This document shows positions 9,826-19,290 of a stretch of DNA of 26,759 bases, piece after piece. Numbering within the stretch: the first letter of the stretch is position 1; every line of letters begins with the position of its first letter. The notes under the pieces were generated by a model, which was given only the letters and a program-made list of their open reading frames with translations, searched no databases and was not told where the DNA came from. A program made the translations under genes and the position numbers. The stretch is from Chara braunii (lineage: Eukaryota > Streptophyta > Charophyceae > Charales > Characeae): contig BFEA01000094.1 of the NCBI GenBank assembly GCA_003427395.1, positions 614,010-640,768 on the forward strand, read 5' to 3'.

Positions 9826-10212
9826 CTGGTATTGGCGATACCTGCACTGATTGACATCTCCATGTACTTCGTTGGTTGCAGACGTCAACAGTTGCATTGT
9901 TAATTAATCGACTAGCTGTAGTTGTATAGGAAGTAGATTGGGCACCAAGTAGGGAGAAAGGCTTGAACACATATGTTGGTAGTGGCGAGAGCAACCCCCC
10001 TTGACTTGGGCTTCAATACTATGAATCTCCATTGGTGTATTACTGGTGCGGTGTTGCTTGCTGGGCACAGTGTGACTATCTGGCTTTCAATGTGATGGTA
10101 TAATCTGGATTTGTCATCTCTCTACTGCTTATTTTTCCTTGCATTTATTGTTATTGATATTATTATTATTATTATTATTAGTAGTAGTAGTAGTAGTAGT
10201 AGTAGTAGGAGG
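9826..10212 (-). repeat. M module 5: (CTA)n/(AAT)n head, donor-like end
   Basis: Minus-strand order: ACT/AAT repeats (10212-10157), AAATAAGCAGTAGAGAGATG, CACATTGAAAGCC, CTCCCTACTTGGTGCCCAA, ACTTCCTATACAACTACAG, GCAACTGTTGACGTC, then ACCAG and GTATGTGCCCT at the end. It aligns nearly throughout with M6 on + (21841-22170), roughly 70%. The similarity continues a few bases into the putative intron. Either a dispersed repeat ending in a donor-like site, or paralogous exons. No protein family is recognised. Confidence 0.75.
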
Positions 10213-10295
10213 AGGAGGAGGAGTGTGATGATCCTTGGGTATGTAGGGCATCTTTGTGGTGGGGATTGAGGTTGTGAATGATACGAGAGACATAC

Positions 10296-10620
10296 CTGGT
10301 GCTTGAGGCGAACGACATTTGGCCGATATCTGCTCGTGCTTCGGAAAGATGTTAACATCATCAGTGGCATTTATGATAGGCTAGACAGGATCTGACATTT
10401 GTAGTCTGGGCACCGAGCGCCAGATGGGATATCAAAATTAGTTCTTCATTGATGATGATGATGGGGCTTGACTAGCAACTTCAATTAAGAGCTCTTGGTG
10501 TCTTTTTTTTTGGTGGAACTCGTGATGCAATTCTGCTGTTTGTTTTGAGGTCACGACTAACTGGTCTCATATGATTGACACAGATTGATTTCCGAAATTC
10601 GCTATTGTTAATCTTCAGCA
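10296..10620 (-). repeat. M module 1, donor-like end
   Basis: Minus strand: AGTCGTGACCTC, GCAGAATTGCATC, AGTTCCACCAAA, (ATC)n, CATCTGGCGCTCGGTGCCCA, ACTACAAATG, CTGATGATGTTAACA, GAGCAGATATCGGCCAA, CGCCTCAAGCACCAG, then GTATGTCTC. It aligns closely with M2 on + (22578-22910), about 75%. Possible frame in the 3' part: VNIFPKHEQISAK against VNNSPKFEQISAN in M2, but stops lie upstream. Its upstream side meets an (AT)n tract, not (AAT)n. Confidence 0.75.
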
Positions 10621-10722
10621 CACGTCGATGAAACTTTGATGATGCAGATGACACAGTCTGTAGTTTGTTCTCCCCTTCTCCCTCTATAATAGCGGTAACT
10701 GGGTAGATCTGTTTTGTAATGA

Positions 10723-10781
<59 letters not shown>
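10723..10781. repeat. (AT)n microsatellite
   Basis: About 29 AT units with almost no interruption. The IYIYI frames here are artefacts. Confidence 0.97.
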
Positions 10782-10784
<3 letters not shown>

Positions 10785-10988
10785 ATGTATGTAGGCATGT
10801 GTGTGCGTAAGGAAGAAAGGTGGGGGGAAGTAGGAGAGACGAAAAAGGGAAGCTCACACTCGCTGTTGCATTCGAGTGCACAGGCTCGCATATATCATCG
10901 CCCACTAAACAGAGGCATGAGTTCGTAGAGGGTTTGTGCGCACATGCGAATAGCACACATACAAAAAGAGGGAGAGAGAGGTACTTAC

Positions 10989-11118
10989 CTGGGTACATTG
11001 AATCGTCGCCGCTGCGGATCGGGCGGCCAATGCCCAGACATGCCACATCCTGCTGACGTTGTGGTATCAGACTGGGAAGATAACCGTATACATCTACTGG
11101 CACTGTATTATTATTTAC

Positions 11119-11155
<37 letters not shown>

Positions 11156-11160
11156 TATTA
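10989..11160 (-). repeat. M-type module 8: (AAT)n head, donor-like end
   Basis: Minus strand: an AAT tract (11160-11105), GTATACGGTTATCTTCCCAG, an ACGTCAGCAGGATG block, ATTCAATGTACCCAG, then GTAAGTACCTCTC. It is shorter than the other modules and lacks the GGCGCTC block, so membership is by layout and the GACGTCAGCA similarity. Confidence 0.5.
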
Positions 11161-11164
11161 ACGA

Positions 11165-11262
11165 AATTAGATTATTGCAATTATCGATCTCAAACGCGAA
11201 ATGTTAGTAGGCACGGGTCATCAACTTATGCTGGTCACGTCCCTGCCCTTTTGTATACACTG
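11165..11262 (-). repeat. Q motif, minus-strand copy
   Basis: Minus strand: GTATACAAAAGGGCAGGGAC, GTGACCAGC, AGTTGATGAC, then GAGATCGATAATT. It matches 23215-23290 and 24268-24365 on +. The stem of the embedded hairpin is degraded here relative to 24298-24330. Confidence 0.75.
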
Positions 11263-11560
11263 CCATTAATTCAGTTGTCTAAGAGGTCCCGTGAAGAGTC
11301 GAGATCACAATATTTTCAAGCAGTTTGTCACTGGCGATGCTGTGTGAAGATCATTAAGACTGATCAATTGGAGGAAGAGAAGGGAGAGATCAGGAGGAAT
11401 GAGGAGAAACAAAAGGGGGAGAAGCTAACAGACGAACAGAAGGAAGATAGACAACTACTAACAGATGAGGACCGACCCAAACTAAAACGAAAAGAAGCAT
11501 AAGGACGGGCAAAACGCACAGTCATGCAAGCAATCAGACACAAGACAGACAAGCACAGGC

Positions 11561-11670
11561 AGTGCGGGCAATGTCGCGTCAGCAGTCAGGATGAGTGGCA
11601 TTGTGCCACATCAACAATATAGGTCAAACAACACCACATCAGCATGTCTGGCGCACAATGTAAAACGCGC
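11561..11670 (-). repeat. H8 minisatellite, about 31-bp units, minus arm
   Basis: Three to four units of the form TTGYTGATGTGGC..., for example at 11627-11596 on -. One unit has a perfect hairpin at 11595-11609 (arm GTGGCA, loop TTG). It is the counterpart of 21100-21345 on +, in the same position after the exon-like segment. Confidence 0.7.
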
Positions 11671-11839
11671 TGGCTTGTCACCACAGTCCCAGTAGTCGTT
11701 CGCAGTACTAGCAGCGTCGAGCCAGCACTTCACCAGCGCTGTCAAGGTCAAGCCCGTGTTCAAGTAGCATAGCGAGACCAAATCAACTCGAGGCCAACCT
11801 TAGGTAGCGTCTATCAAGGCTGTATGACCTCATATGCCT

Positions 11840-11931
11840 TTTTTTCACAATTCGTCCGGATTGATTTGCAGCCGAGGGCCCGGATGGTATAGTTGCAGAC
11901 TTCTCCCTACGACTTGATGCTATCTGGGTAC
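11840..11931 (-). other. Exon-like segment encoding YPDSIK, minus copy
   Basis: On - a CA-rich tract and TACGCAG (acceptor-like) precede GTACCCAGATAGCATCAAG, then GAAGTCTGCAACTAT. It matches + 20822-20906 (YPDSIKDPAEVCSCTL). Here the same frame reads YPDSIK, one residue, then a stop and GEVCNYTI, so this copy is broken if it was coding. M4's donor-like end lies about 430 bp upstream. Family not recognised. Confidence 0.5.
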
Positions 11932-12189
11932 CTGCGTACAGACGAGTGGGTGTTGCTTTGCGTTTTTCTGTATGTGTATGTGTGTATACGTCATATCCAC
12001 TGTACATTCAAAATAAGCATGACTTAGCCGGATTGTTTCAACATGAATTTTACTTAACCATTAGGGGATTGTACCCCGACGGACAGTCTGCCCGGGGTTC
12101 GTTTGACTGGTGGATGGAAACTCACCACCTTGCCCGCAGGTGTNTACNTATGAGTGTGTTCNTAATAAAGTGAGAGAGTGGGGTATGAA

Positions 12190-12340
12190 AACAGACAAAC
12201 CTGGCAAGCTAGGCACAGACAGACAAGATCAACACAGGCAAAAACGGGCAAACAGAAGCAGACAGTCTGACAAACAGATCAGACAGACATGCAGCAAACA
12301 GACAGGCAGACAGACACAAAAAGACAAACGCACACGCAGA
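12190..12340. repeat. CAGACA-rich degenerate tract
   Basis: Irregular CAGACA/AACAGA repeats on + (TGTCTG on -) inside the putative intron after M4. The equivalent TGTCTG tract lies at 20708-20820 before the plus-strand exon-like segment. Ambiguous bases occur just left of it, at 12144, 12148 and 12162. Confidence 0.8.
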
Positions 12341-12369
12341 AAGACGGGGGTAGAGAGAGGGAGACTTAC

Positions 12370-12674
12370 CTGACGGTAGCCTACAAGGGTTAACATCTTC
12401 ATATGTTTTTGGTCCTGCTGCTGACGTCAACTGGATGCATTACCATTCACGTAGACTGCTAATAACGGTGTGATTGTAGTCTGGGTGCTCAGCGCCAAGT
12501 AGAGGAAGGACGCTGAATACTTATGTAGGTGAGGGCGAGGGTATGCACTCATTGACATTCATATGCGATACCTTGGCTTCGGCTGATGTGGTATCAATGC
12601 AGTTCCACCTTCCAGCGAGTATCAGACTTATTAGCTTTTTATATGATTCTGCAATCCGGAATCTGTCAGTGCGC

Positions 12675-12741
<67 letters not shown>

Positions 12742-12742
12742 T
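12370..12742 (-). repeat. M module 4: (AAT)n head, donor-like end
   Basis: Minus strand: AAT tract (12742-12678), about 190 bp, TCCTCTACTTGGCGCTGAGC, ACCCAGACTACAATC, GCATCCAGTTGACGTCAGCA, ACATATGAAGATGTTAACCC, ACCGTCAG, then GTAAGTCTCCC. It carries the diagnostic GGCGCTSAGCACCCAGACTAC block of the family. Confidence 0.7.
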
Positions 12743-13087
12743 CAGTATTTATGACCCCCGGTCAACCTCATGGCCACCCTAAGTGAAGGCGGGCCTGAAT
12801 ATTTATCACAGACCCTATTTGACATTTCCATATGTGGGTGTTTAGACTTCTGCAGCACATCAGTTGGCTGAGTGAACGCGCGGATCTCACTAGGCTGCGC
12901 CGTACAGCAGACCCAGGCCACGAAAGTTGTGCCTGGGCACCTACACACAAAAACAGGGTAGCAGGGCATAGACGGTCGTGGCCAAACTGCAGAGTACCAG
13001 GGGGTACAGCGGGTGATCGAGTGATCTTCAGGGATAAAGCATTGTGTGGGATAATCAAGGTCTGATTGAGGGTGATGAGATACGTAC

Positions 13088-13446
13088 CTAGTACATAAGA
13101 GAGAGGTCGCCTATGGTATGGACAGACATATGATCCGAAGTGATCCCGTTGAGTGAACCAGATGTAGCGTAGGATAGTATGACAAAGTAGGCCGAGTACC
13201 GTCCGCCAGACGGGAGAGAACGACTTTGGATATTGTGTTGGTAAGGCCTACGGGTTTGGACATTGGATCATTACTCGTTTGTATTGTTCTATTTGGATAG
13301 TTATTCAATGCATATACATTCTATATTCATGCATGAATAAACGAGACATCTACTGAATTCGGAGTTTGGATCTCTATAAAATATATACCTTACATTATTA
13401 CTATTGTTATTATTATTATTATTATTATTATCATTATTATTATTAT
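13088..13446 (-). repeat. M module 10: (AAT)n head, donor-like end
   Basis: Minus strand: AAT-rich tract (13446-13393), AATAGAACAATACAAACGAG, CCAATGTCCAAACCCGTAGG, CCGTCTGGCGGACGGTACTC, GGTTCACTCAACGGG, TGTACTAG, then GTACGTATCTC. It aligns with M3 on + (19741-20062), including the unusual donor GTACGTAT. It is the first module of the minus arm, as M3 is of the plus arm. Confidence 0.7.
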
Positions 13447-13887
13447 CTATTGATTATTAAGAAAGTTTGATCTTGGGCCAGGGAAGGAGAGGAAAGCAGG
13501 ACAGTGTAGAGGGAAAAGGACGTCGTCACCGTGATGATGGTGTCCACCTCCATTATCCTTCTTTCCTCTCCCTTGATCTGAGTTGCCCTTTCTTCTTTTC
13601 TTTACATTTATCCAAGGTTATTGTTGATTATCATATTCATGCGCGTCATCTTGTGACTCGTTGGTTGATGACAGAAGAAGTGGGGGAAGATCAAATGTGA
13701 GGAGATGTAGGGTAATGGAGAGGAGAGCGACATTGTCGCCAGGCGATAAGTGTCTGTCTCCTTCATCCTTCTCCATGGTCTAATCCCCTCGCTTCCTTCA
13801 CAAAGCTATTCAAAATAGTATGATATCTTTGAATGAAAAACCTATTCTGTAAAAGACAAATGTTCAAGCAGTCCGACAAACGCAGTA
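13447..13887. other. Head-to-head junction region, no gene
   Basis: This lies between the minus-strand F3 series and the minus-strand F1 end. It holds a degenerate direct repeat (about 13515-13580 and 13725-13785; shared GTGTC..CTCC.T.ATCCTTCT) and pyrimidine-rich DNA. The 77-codon frame at 13467-13700 is not convincing. Confidence 0.5.
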
Positions 13888-13954
13888 CGATTGCGGGAGC
13901 TCTGCCGGAGTTCAGGAGGAACTCTGGAGGCAGGGAACCTTAAGGTACGCACGC
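13888..13954 (-). repeat. Conserved 67-bp end repeat of F1, minus copy
   Basis: Reverse complement of 3263-3329 with about 7-8 differences. It contains a hairpin: arm CCGGAGTTC, loop AGGAG, right arm GAACTCTGG (one G-T pair). It abuts the H2 hairpin array domain, as the plus copy abuts the H1 domain. Confidence 0.88.
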
Positions 13955-14279
13955 TTCATTCTTTTTCCCATATACCCTTAAAAGCTACACCCTTCTATTG
14001 TCTGCTTGTATGATTGTACGATTTACTGTTTATGGCTTTCTTCAGGACTAAAGCACCAAAAGCAAAAGGGCTATATGATTGAAATCAGAACGTGTCTGGT
14101 GTCAGAAAAGGAACCCAGGAAAAAACCGAGAAGGAACTTAGCCTGCATGGTATTGGAAAAACAAAGGCAGTATGATGGAGGCCTCCATTGGGGTCGTCAA
14201 ACTGCCTGCATGGAATGACTAAAAGGGTACTCGCTGTGCGAACTACCTAGCCATCCACCTAACTAGTTAACTTTTACAT

Positions 14280-16450
14280 TGATGACAGGAAGATGCCGTG
14301 CATCTTCTCTCTTGACTCACCAGCTAAATCCAAGACTAATCCGGTACTCCCGTGGAGTACATGTCTTCATGTGATTAATCAAAGCAATGACTAGTCCGGT
14401 ACTCCCGTGGGGTACACGTTTTCAAGCAACTAACAAAAGCAGAGGCAATGGGAGGCTCTCATGGGGTTCTCCTATCACCGATCCGACTAGACTTGGGATG
14501 GGAATTGAGTACTCCCGGGTGAGTGCACGAACTCCTAAAGTCTAGGCCAATCTGTGCGACTTCCGTGTAAGTCAACAATATGTTTTGCTCAATTTAATAC
14601 ATAAACGAATAAATGTACGATCAGGGTGACTAACCTAAGAGTGGTCTTGATCTCCTACGCATCGAACTGGTATTAGGGTGACTCCCGGGAGGGTTATCCT
14701 AATACTTTGTTTGATCTGGGGATCAACTAACGAGGAAAGAATGAGTTGATTATGTCTGGACAGGTAAAAGGGATATTCCCGTGTGAGTAACCCTGCTACT
14801 TTTTTTGGTAGGACTAATGGAATGACATCATTTGAAACTAATGACCTAACTAAAGTAGACAAATTGGTATAATGATTGATTAACTGTGACATTGGAAGCA
14901 GGAAGATGTCGTGCATCTTCCCTATTTGACAAGCAGGTTGCATTGACAACTGTCTTTTTGGTCCAGTACTTCCGTGAAGTACACTCCTTCAGTCTAACGA
15001 AATTCATTTGATCCGGTACTTCCGTGAAGTACACTTCTTCAACTTAACAAAAGCCCAGCGATCCGGTACTTCCGTGAAGTACATCCTTCAGCTTAACAGA
15101 AGTTATTTGATCCGGTACTTCCGTGAAGTACACTCTTTCAAACTTAACAAAAGTTATTTGATCGGTACTTCCGTGAAGTACAATCCTACAATCGTTAACA
15201 ACAACCGTCGAGTTCTCCTATCACTTGATTTGACTAAGACTTAGGAAGGGAATTAAGTACTTCCGGGTGAGTACGTGATCTCCTAAGTCTAAGTCAATCT
15301 AGTAGGCTTTTGTGAAAGTTGACTGGTCCCCTACACATCGAACTGGTATTAGATGGCTCCCGGGAGGGTTATCCTAATACTTTATTTGATCTGGGGATCA
15401 ACTAACAAGAAAAGGATCAGTTGATTATGTTTGGACAAGTAAAAGGGATACTCCCGGGTGAGTAACCCTTCTGCTTGTTCTGGTATGACTAATGGATTGG
15501 CATTACTTGGATACTAATGGCCTAGCTATTTAACATTGGATCAGGTTACGAGGAACTCCCGTGGAGTTCTCCTCTCACTTGATTTGACTAGACTTAGGAA
15601 GGGAATTAAGTACTCCCGGGTGAGTACACGAACTCCTAAGTCTAGGTCAATCTGGTCGACTTCAGTGAAAGTCGACATACCTCTTGCTCGTTCGCGACGA
15701 GTGGGCAAAATAGGGGAACAGTCAAGGCTATTCAACTTGGAGTTGTTTTGACTAATCTCCTACTCATCAAACTAGTAATAGGGTAGCTCCCGGGAGGGTT
15801 ATCCTAATATTTGTTTGATTCAGAGGTCTACTAATGAGGAAATGGTGATCGTGTTTAGGCATTAGAGGGATGCTACCGGATGAGTAATCCTACTACTTGT
15901 TTAGGTATGACTAACAGGCGGCATAAATGAGTACTAACGTTCGATCTGGTAACTTTCAAACCGGATATAGGAGGCTCCCGTAGAGTCATCCTATAGCCTG
16001 CTTGGCTACATCCTAACGTACCAAGTAAGGCACTCCGGCTTGTCTAAGTCCACTGACTTAATCCTGGCTCGTCTGACTCTAAGTAAGTAGTAGGGTGACT
16101 CCCGTAGAGTCATCCTATTACACTTGTGATGATAGACTGAGTTTTGATCAAGGAGTAATAGGAGGATTCTGGGGAGGCCGCCTATTACTAGCTTGAGCTC
16201 TGAATTGACATCTGGATTTAGAATGCTATCTGAATACTGGGTCAAACGTTGAGACGACTCAACATAGACCTCCTAACTACCTGATTAACTAATATAAGGA
16301 TACTCCCGGGTGAGTTGTCCTGTCGCTTGCACTAGATTGCTTGAACTACTTGGTTGTGTATTCCTGCCAATCTACTCGACTACTCAGCTGACTAACAGAT
16401 TGCTTTGAATTTATCAAGTAGTGGAAGATTCCCGGGCGAGTCAGCCCACT
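14280..16450 (+). repeat. Hairpin array with CCGTG/CCGGG loops (H2)
   Basis: At least twenty stem-loops with a near-constant loop (CCGTG, CCGTA, CCGGGT or CCGGGA) and variable arms. Examples: 14344-14360 (arm GTACTC), 14399-14415, 14670-14705 (15 pairs, three of them G-T), 15553-15569 (arm GAACTC), 15610-15627, 16089-16119 (13 pairs, two G-T). Two compound structures add an outer stem: 15584-15650 (outer arm TAGACTTAGGA) and 15230-15297 (17 pairs, one mismatch). Small CGT-loop hairpins occur at 14289-14307 and about 14901-14919 (arm GAAGATGC or GAAGATGT). No coding frame of note. Role unknown. Confidence 0.92.
14950..15190 (+). repeat. Five 50-bp tandem units with a perfect palindrome
   Basis: Palindromes at 14966, 15016, 15066, 15115 and 15165, each 17 bp: arm GTACTT, loop CCGTG, arm AAGTAC. 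They are separated by CACTYCTTCAACTTAACAAAAG-like DNA (first 20 nt CACTTCTTCAACTTAACAAA). Spacing is 49-50 bp. This is a homogenised sub-array inside H2 in which every stem is identical. Confidence 0.95.
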
Positions 16451-16526
16451 ACTTGCGTATGCCAGGACAAGAAGAAGAGAAAATGAAAAAATTGAGTACT
16501 CCATCGGGAGTGACTCAAAAGGTTCC

Positions 16527-16528
<2 letters not shown>

Positions 16529-16555
<27 letters not shown>
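16529..16555. repeat. Poly(A) tract, 27 nt
   Basis: A single A run near the end of the H2 array. It could be the poly(A) tail of a retro-inserted plus-strand sequence, but no target-site duplication or body is evident. Confidence 0.9.
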
Positions 16556-16558
<3 letters not shown>

Positions 16559-17505
16559 ATGTAAGAAAAGGCGGACACCGCGGAGAAAAGAATTAGAAAA
16601 GAAGAAGATCCGCATAGCCTCAATCCATTGATAGACTCATAAGGGAGAAAACCGCCAGATGGCATGAGTTGATCTCAGTCAGACTACCACATGAGCACCA
16701 AAAGGGTGTGCTTATCCGCTAGAGAGAAACGACAAGGACTGAAGGAAGGGGAAATATTAATTTCCCTAAGGCAACTTATGACATAGGCAAAGAGACTCCT
16801 TGAAACGAAAGGAGAAGGGGTTGACAGGTGACTCAGGGTAGGTAGAAGCTAGGGGTTAGACTTTGGGGTGTTGATCCCAAAGCTCTCAAACCAAGGGCTT
16901 GACCCTTATCAATATGTGGGAAGTCAAGTGGGGGTGTTGAATCTTTGTTGACCTGTTTGTGTGCAGGTCTTTTGCTTGGTCTACTGCAATTGAAGGAGAA
17001 GTTTTACATAAAGGACTCAACTTTCTGTTATCACTCGATAACAGGTCCGTCGTTGCCGATTCAACTTTTCCTCCTTTGACTTGACACCTACATTTAAAGA
17101 AAAACATTGTGGTCAGTAAAACTGTCCCTTGTGGTCATCACCTAAATGGTCCTGGTCACTCTCAAGGGTCCTTTGAATAAATGTGAGGGGGCTGGGCTTG
17201 CACCTCAGGAAAGATAGAGCTGTCATGCATGGTTTGGGGATTGAGGGACAATGTCAGTTGTTGATGGTTGACACAGCTAGTGCATGGCATCGTGAAGAGT
17301 TCTGGACACTCGGCACTTGTGAAAAGTGGGAAGGGTTCCCAACGGTAATACCTCAATATTCATAATCAGTCTTATATAACTCCTATGATATCTGATGATC
17401 AGTCATACGTTGGTAGTGATAAGGTTTTGTTTTGATACTTTGAACATAGTGGTCAGAAGGAGAAAGAGTCTTTGAACAGAAGCGGGAATAGACAACCGTT
17501 TCAAA
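16556..17505. other. No gene; string of small perfect hairpins
   Basis: Perfect stem-loops at 16749-16766 (GGGAAAT, loop ATTA), 16796-16814 (CTCCTT), 16861-16882 (CTTTGGG), 16893-16907, 16950-16969 (GACCTG), 17025-17044 (CTGTTATC, loop ACTC) and 17327-17341 (TGGGAA). Short open frames on both strands have no recognisable content. This is the spacer between H2 and the foldback palindrome. Confidence 0.7.
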
Positions 17506-18278
17506 GTTCGACCTGAATATCTAACGGGTCAGTCTTAAGCGTCTTACCACGCGTACCCCATTCTCACGCTACAGCGATCGAGCAAACGCCCTCGGCCGAC
17601 CTACCTCTGCTCAGGCATGTAAAAGTCTTCGTATGTGGGCCGGTAGCTCAGCAGGGATACGCCTACCTGAGCGTGGTGACAGCCCCTCGGGTAGAGGTAA
17701 GTTGTACCTCGCGACGTCCCGACCTGTCACAGGGCGTCGTGAGAGGTATAGCACGCACGCACGGTTGGAGTGGTGACAGGTTGTTTCTTGGAAAATAAAT
17801 CCTGCGTGACACGACCGTGAGGTTCAGCGCTCCCAGCGGGGTGCGGGACCGCCGCGCGCGACAGCGCATTGTCGCGCGCGGTGGTCCCACACCCAGACGT
17901 AAAGTAATATTTTTAGTGTCGGACCTCACGGTCGTATCACGCAAAATTTTTTATAAGAGTTTCAACCAGAGACCAACTCCGACCGTGCGCGCATGCTATA
18001 CCTCTCGCGACTCCCTACAACAGGTTAGGGATCCCACGAGGTACAACATACCTCCACCTGCGGGAGTTGTCACCATCCCTTAGGTGGGCGTATCCCTGCT
18101 GAGCTACTGACCCGCGTGCGAAGGCTTTTACATGCAATTGCAGAGGTAGGCCAGTCGAGGGGGTTTTCTCGATCGCCGTAGCATAAGCATACGCACGGTT
18201 AAACGCCTAAGACGGACCCGTATACGCGTCGGGCATCGGGGCGTTAATCTCCTGGACCGACTCATAATTCAGGTCGAC
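17506..18278. mobile_element. Foldback palindrome, about 770 bp
   Basis: Two arms of roughly 360-400 bp are inverted about 17867. The innermost stem is 17841-17863 with 17870-17892 (23 positions, two mismatches, loop GCGCAT). Further out, pairs include TGCGTGAYACGACCGTGAGG, TGCTATACCTCTC, GGCGTATCCCTGCTGAGCTA, TTTTACATGC and the ends GTYCGACCTGAAT. The left arm lacks about 40 bp near its end. Each arm carries an A-box-like TAGCTCAGCAGG directed inward; no B box is clear. No transposase is present. A foldback or long-TIR non-autonomous element is inferred; no target-site duplication was found. Confidence 0.8.
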
Positions 18279-19015
18279 TCGACTGACGAACGTTCGTGCA
18301 TACTATATTTTGAATATAAATAGTTTCTATTGGTATGATTCATAACCTATCCTCTTTTCGGAACACAATCCTCTTTGTACTTGAATTAACACGGGTTGCA
18401 TATAAAATATATACCCACATTACCTAGTGGCTAAGTCCATTCGACATATCTCTCTGTGAAAACCTTTTAACCATAGCATACATACATGTGAGATGAGACA
18501 AGGTTGGGTAATTAGGCGAGGAGATATCACATACACATAACACATTCACATAAACAGTCCGAATTCATCAAGGAAAACATAGGTCTTTGACCTTTCAAGC
18601 ATGTACAAAAGAATGATCATGAAATGTATAAGGCTTGTGGCCTTAGCAATAGTCCTAATCTTCCTAACAATCATGGAAAAGGCGCAAGGTTGTGTACTCA
18701 AACCAATCGCGCACTGACAAGATGTCTGGATCAAGGTCCAGGATAACATAAGTGTCTCAGTATGTTCCCGTGAATAGCATGTGGCTGGTCGTATTACTGA
18801 CCTGCAGACAAGAGTCAATCACATTACACAATCCTAGCAGATTCAACCATTCATTCACTTTCACACACATCACCCTTACGCTTCCAAACTTTTTAACCAG
18901 ACACTCCCCTTTCGACTTATTCATTCAAGGACCTCTTTTGACCAAACACAGACCCTTTAGACAAATGACCCGAAACAGAAATGTCATTTAACGCAAAGGT
19001 TGATGCAAAGTGTGG
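18279..19015. other. No gene; unrecognised spacer
   Basis: The minus frame 18546-18818 (90 codons) has no recognisable domain. Small hairpins continue (for example arm AGGTC with loop TTT near 18584 and arm AAGGC near 18629). Confidence 0.55.
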
Positions 19016-19290
19016 GTGTAGAGGGTGAGTGAGGGTTGAGTTGGATAACCAACCTGTTACCATAAGGCAACAACATGTAGACTTGTATAGACTCATAATG
19101 AGTCTTCTTGATTAAGATGACCTGCAAATACACACAGGTCATATGGTCTCAATACCTCCCTCACTATCGCTCTACACGAAATTCAGCGATGTGAACTTCA
19201 ATTTTCATCGGTGGACTAAGGTATAGTCCGATCAAAAGTAAGTATGAAGTAAGAAGACTCCGACAGAAGCCTTCACCTCATACTTACTCA
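19016..19290 (+). other. Predicted multibranch stem-loop structure
   Basis: An outer stem, 19016-19035 with 19158-19177, pairs 17 of 20 positions. It encloses four hairpins: 19040-19053 (arm GTTGG, loop ATAA), 19055-19072 (arm TGTTACC, loop ATAA, one mismatch), 19089-19105 (arm AGACTCA) and 19117-19142 (arm ATGACCTG, loop 10 nt). Two more follow: 19213-19229 (arm GGACTA) and 19237-19288 (11-bp arm AGTAAGTATGA). It is a candidate structured RNA or a product of palindrome-generating mutation; no promoter is identified. Confidence 0.6.

Noticed and set aside
16529-16555. Poly(A) run as the tail of a processed pseudogene
   Set aside because: No open frame, no target-site duplication and no upstream gene-like body; the upstream DNA is the hairpin array.
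17506-18278. Palindrome as an assembly artefact
   Set aside because: The two arms differ at many positions and one lacks about 40 bp, so it is not a simple mirrored misassembly.
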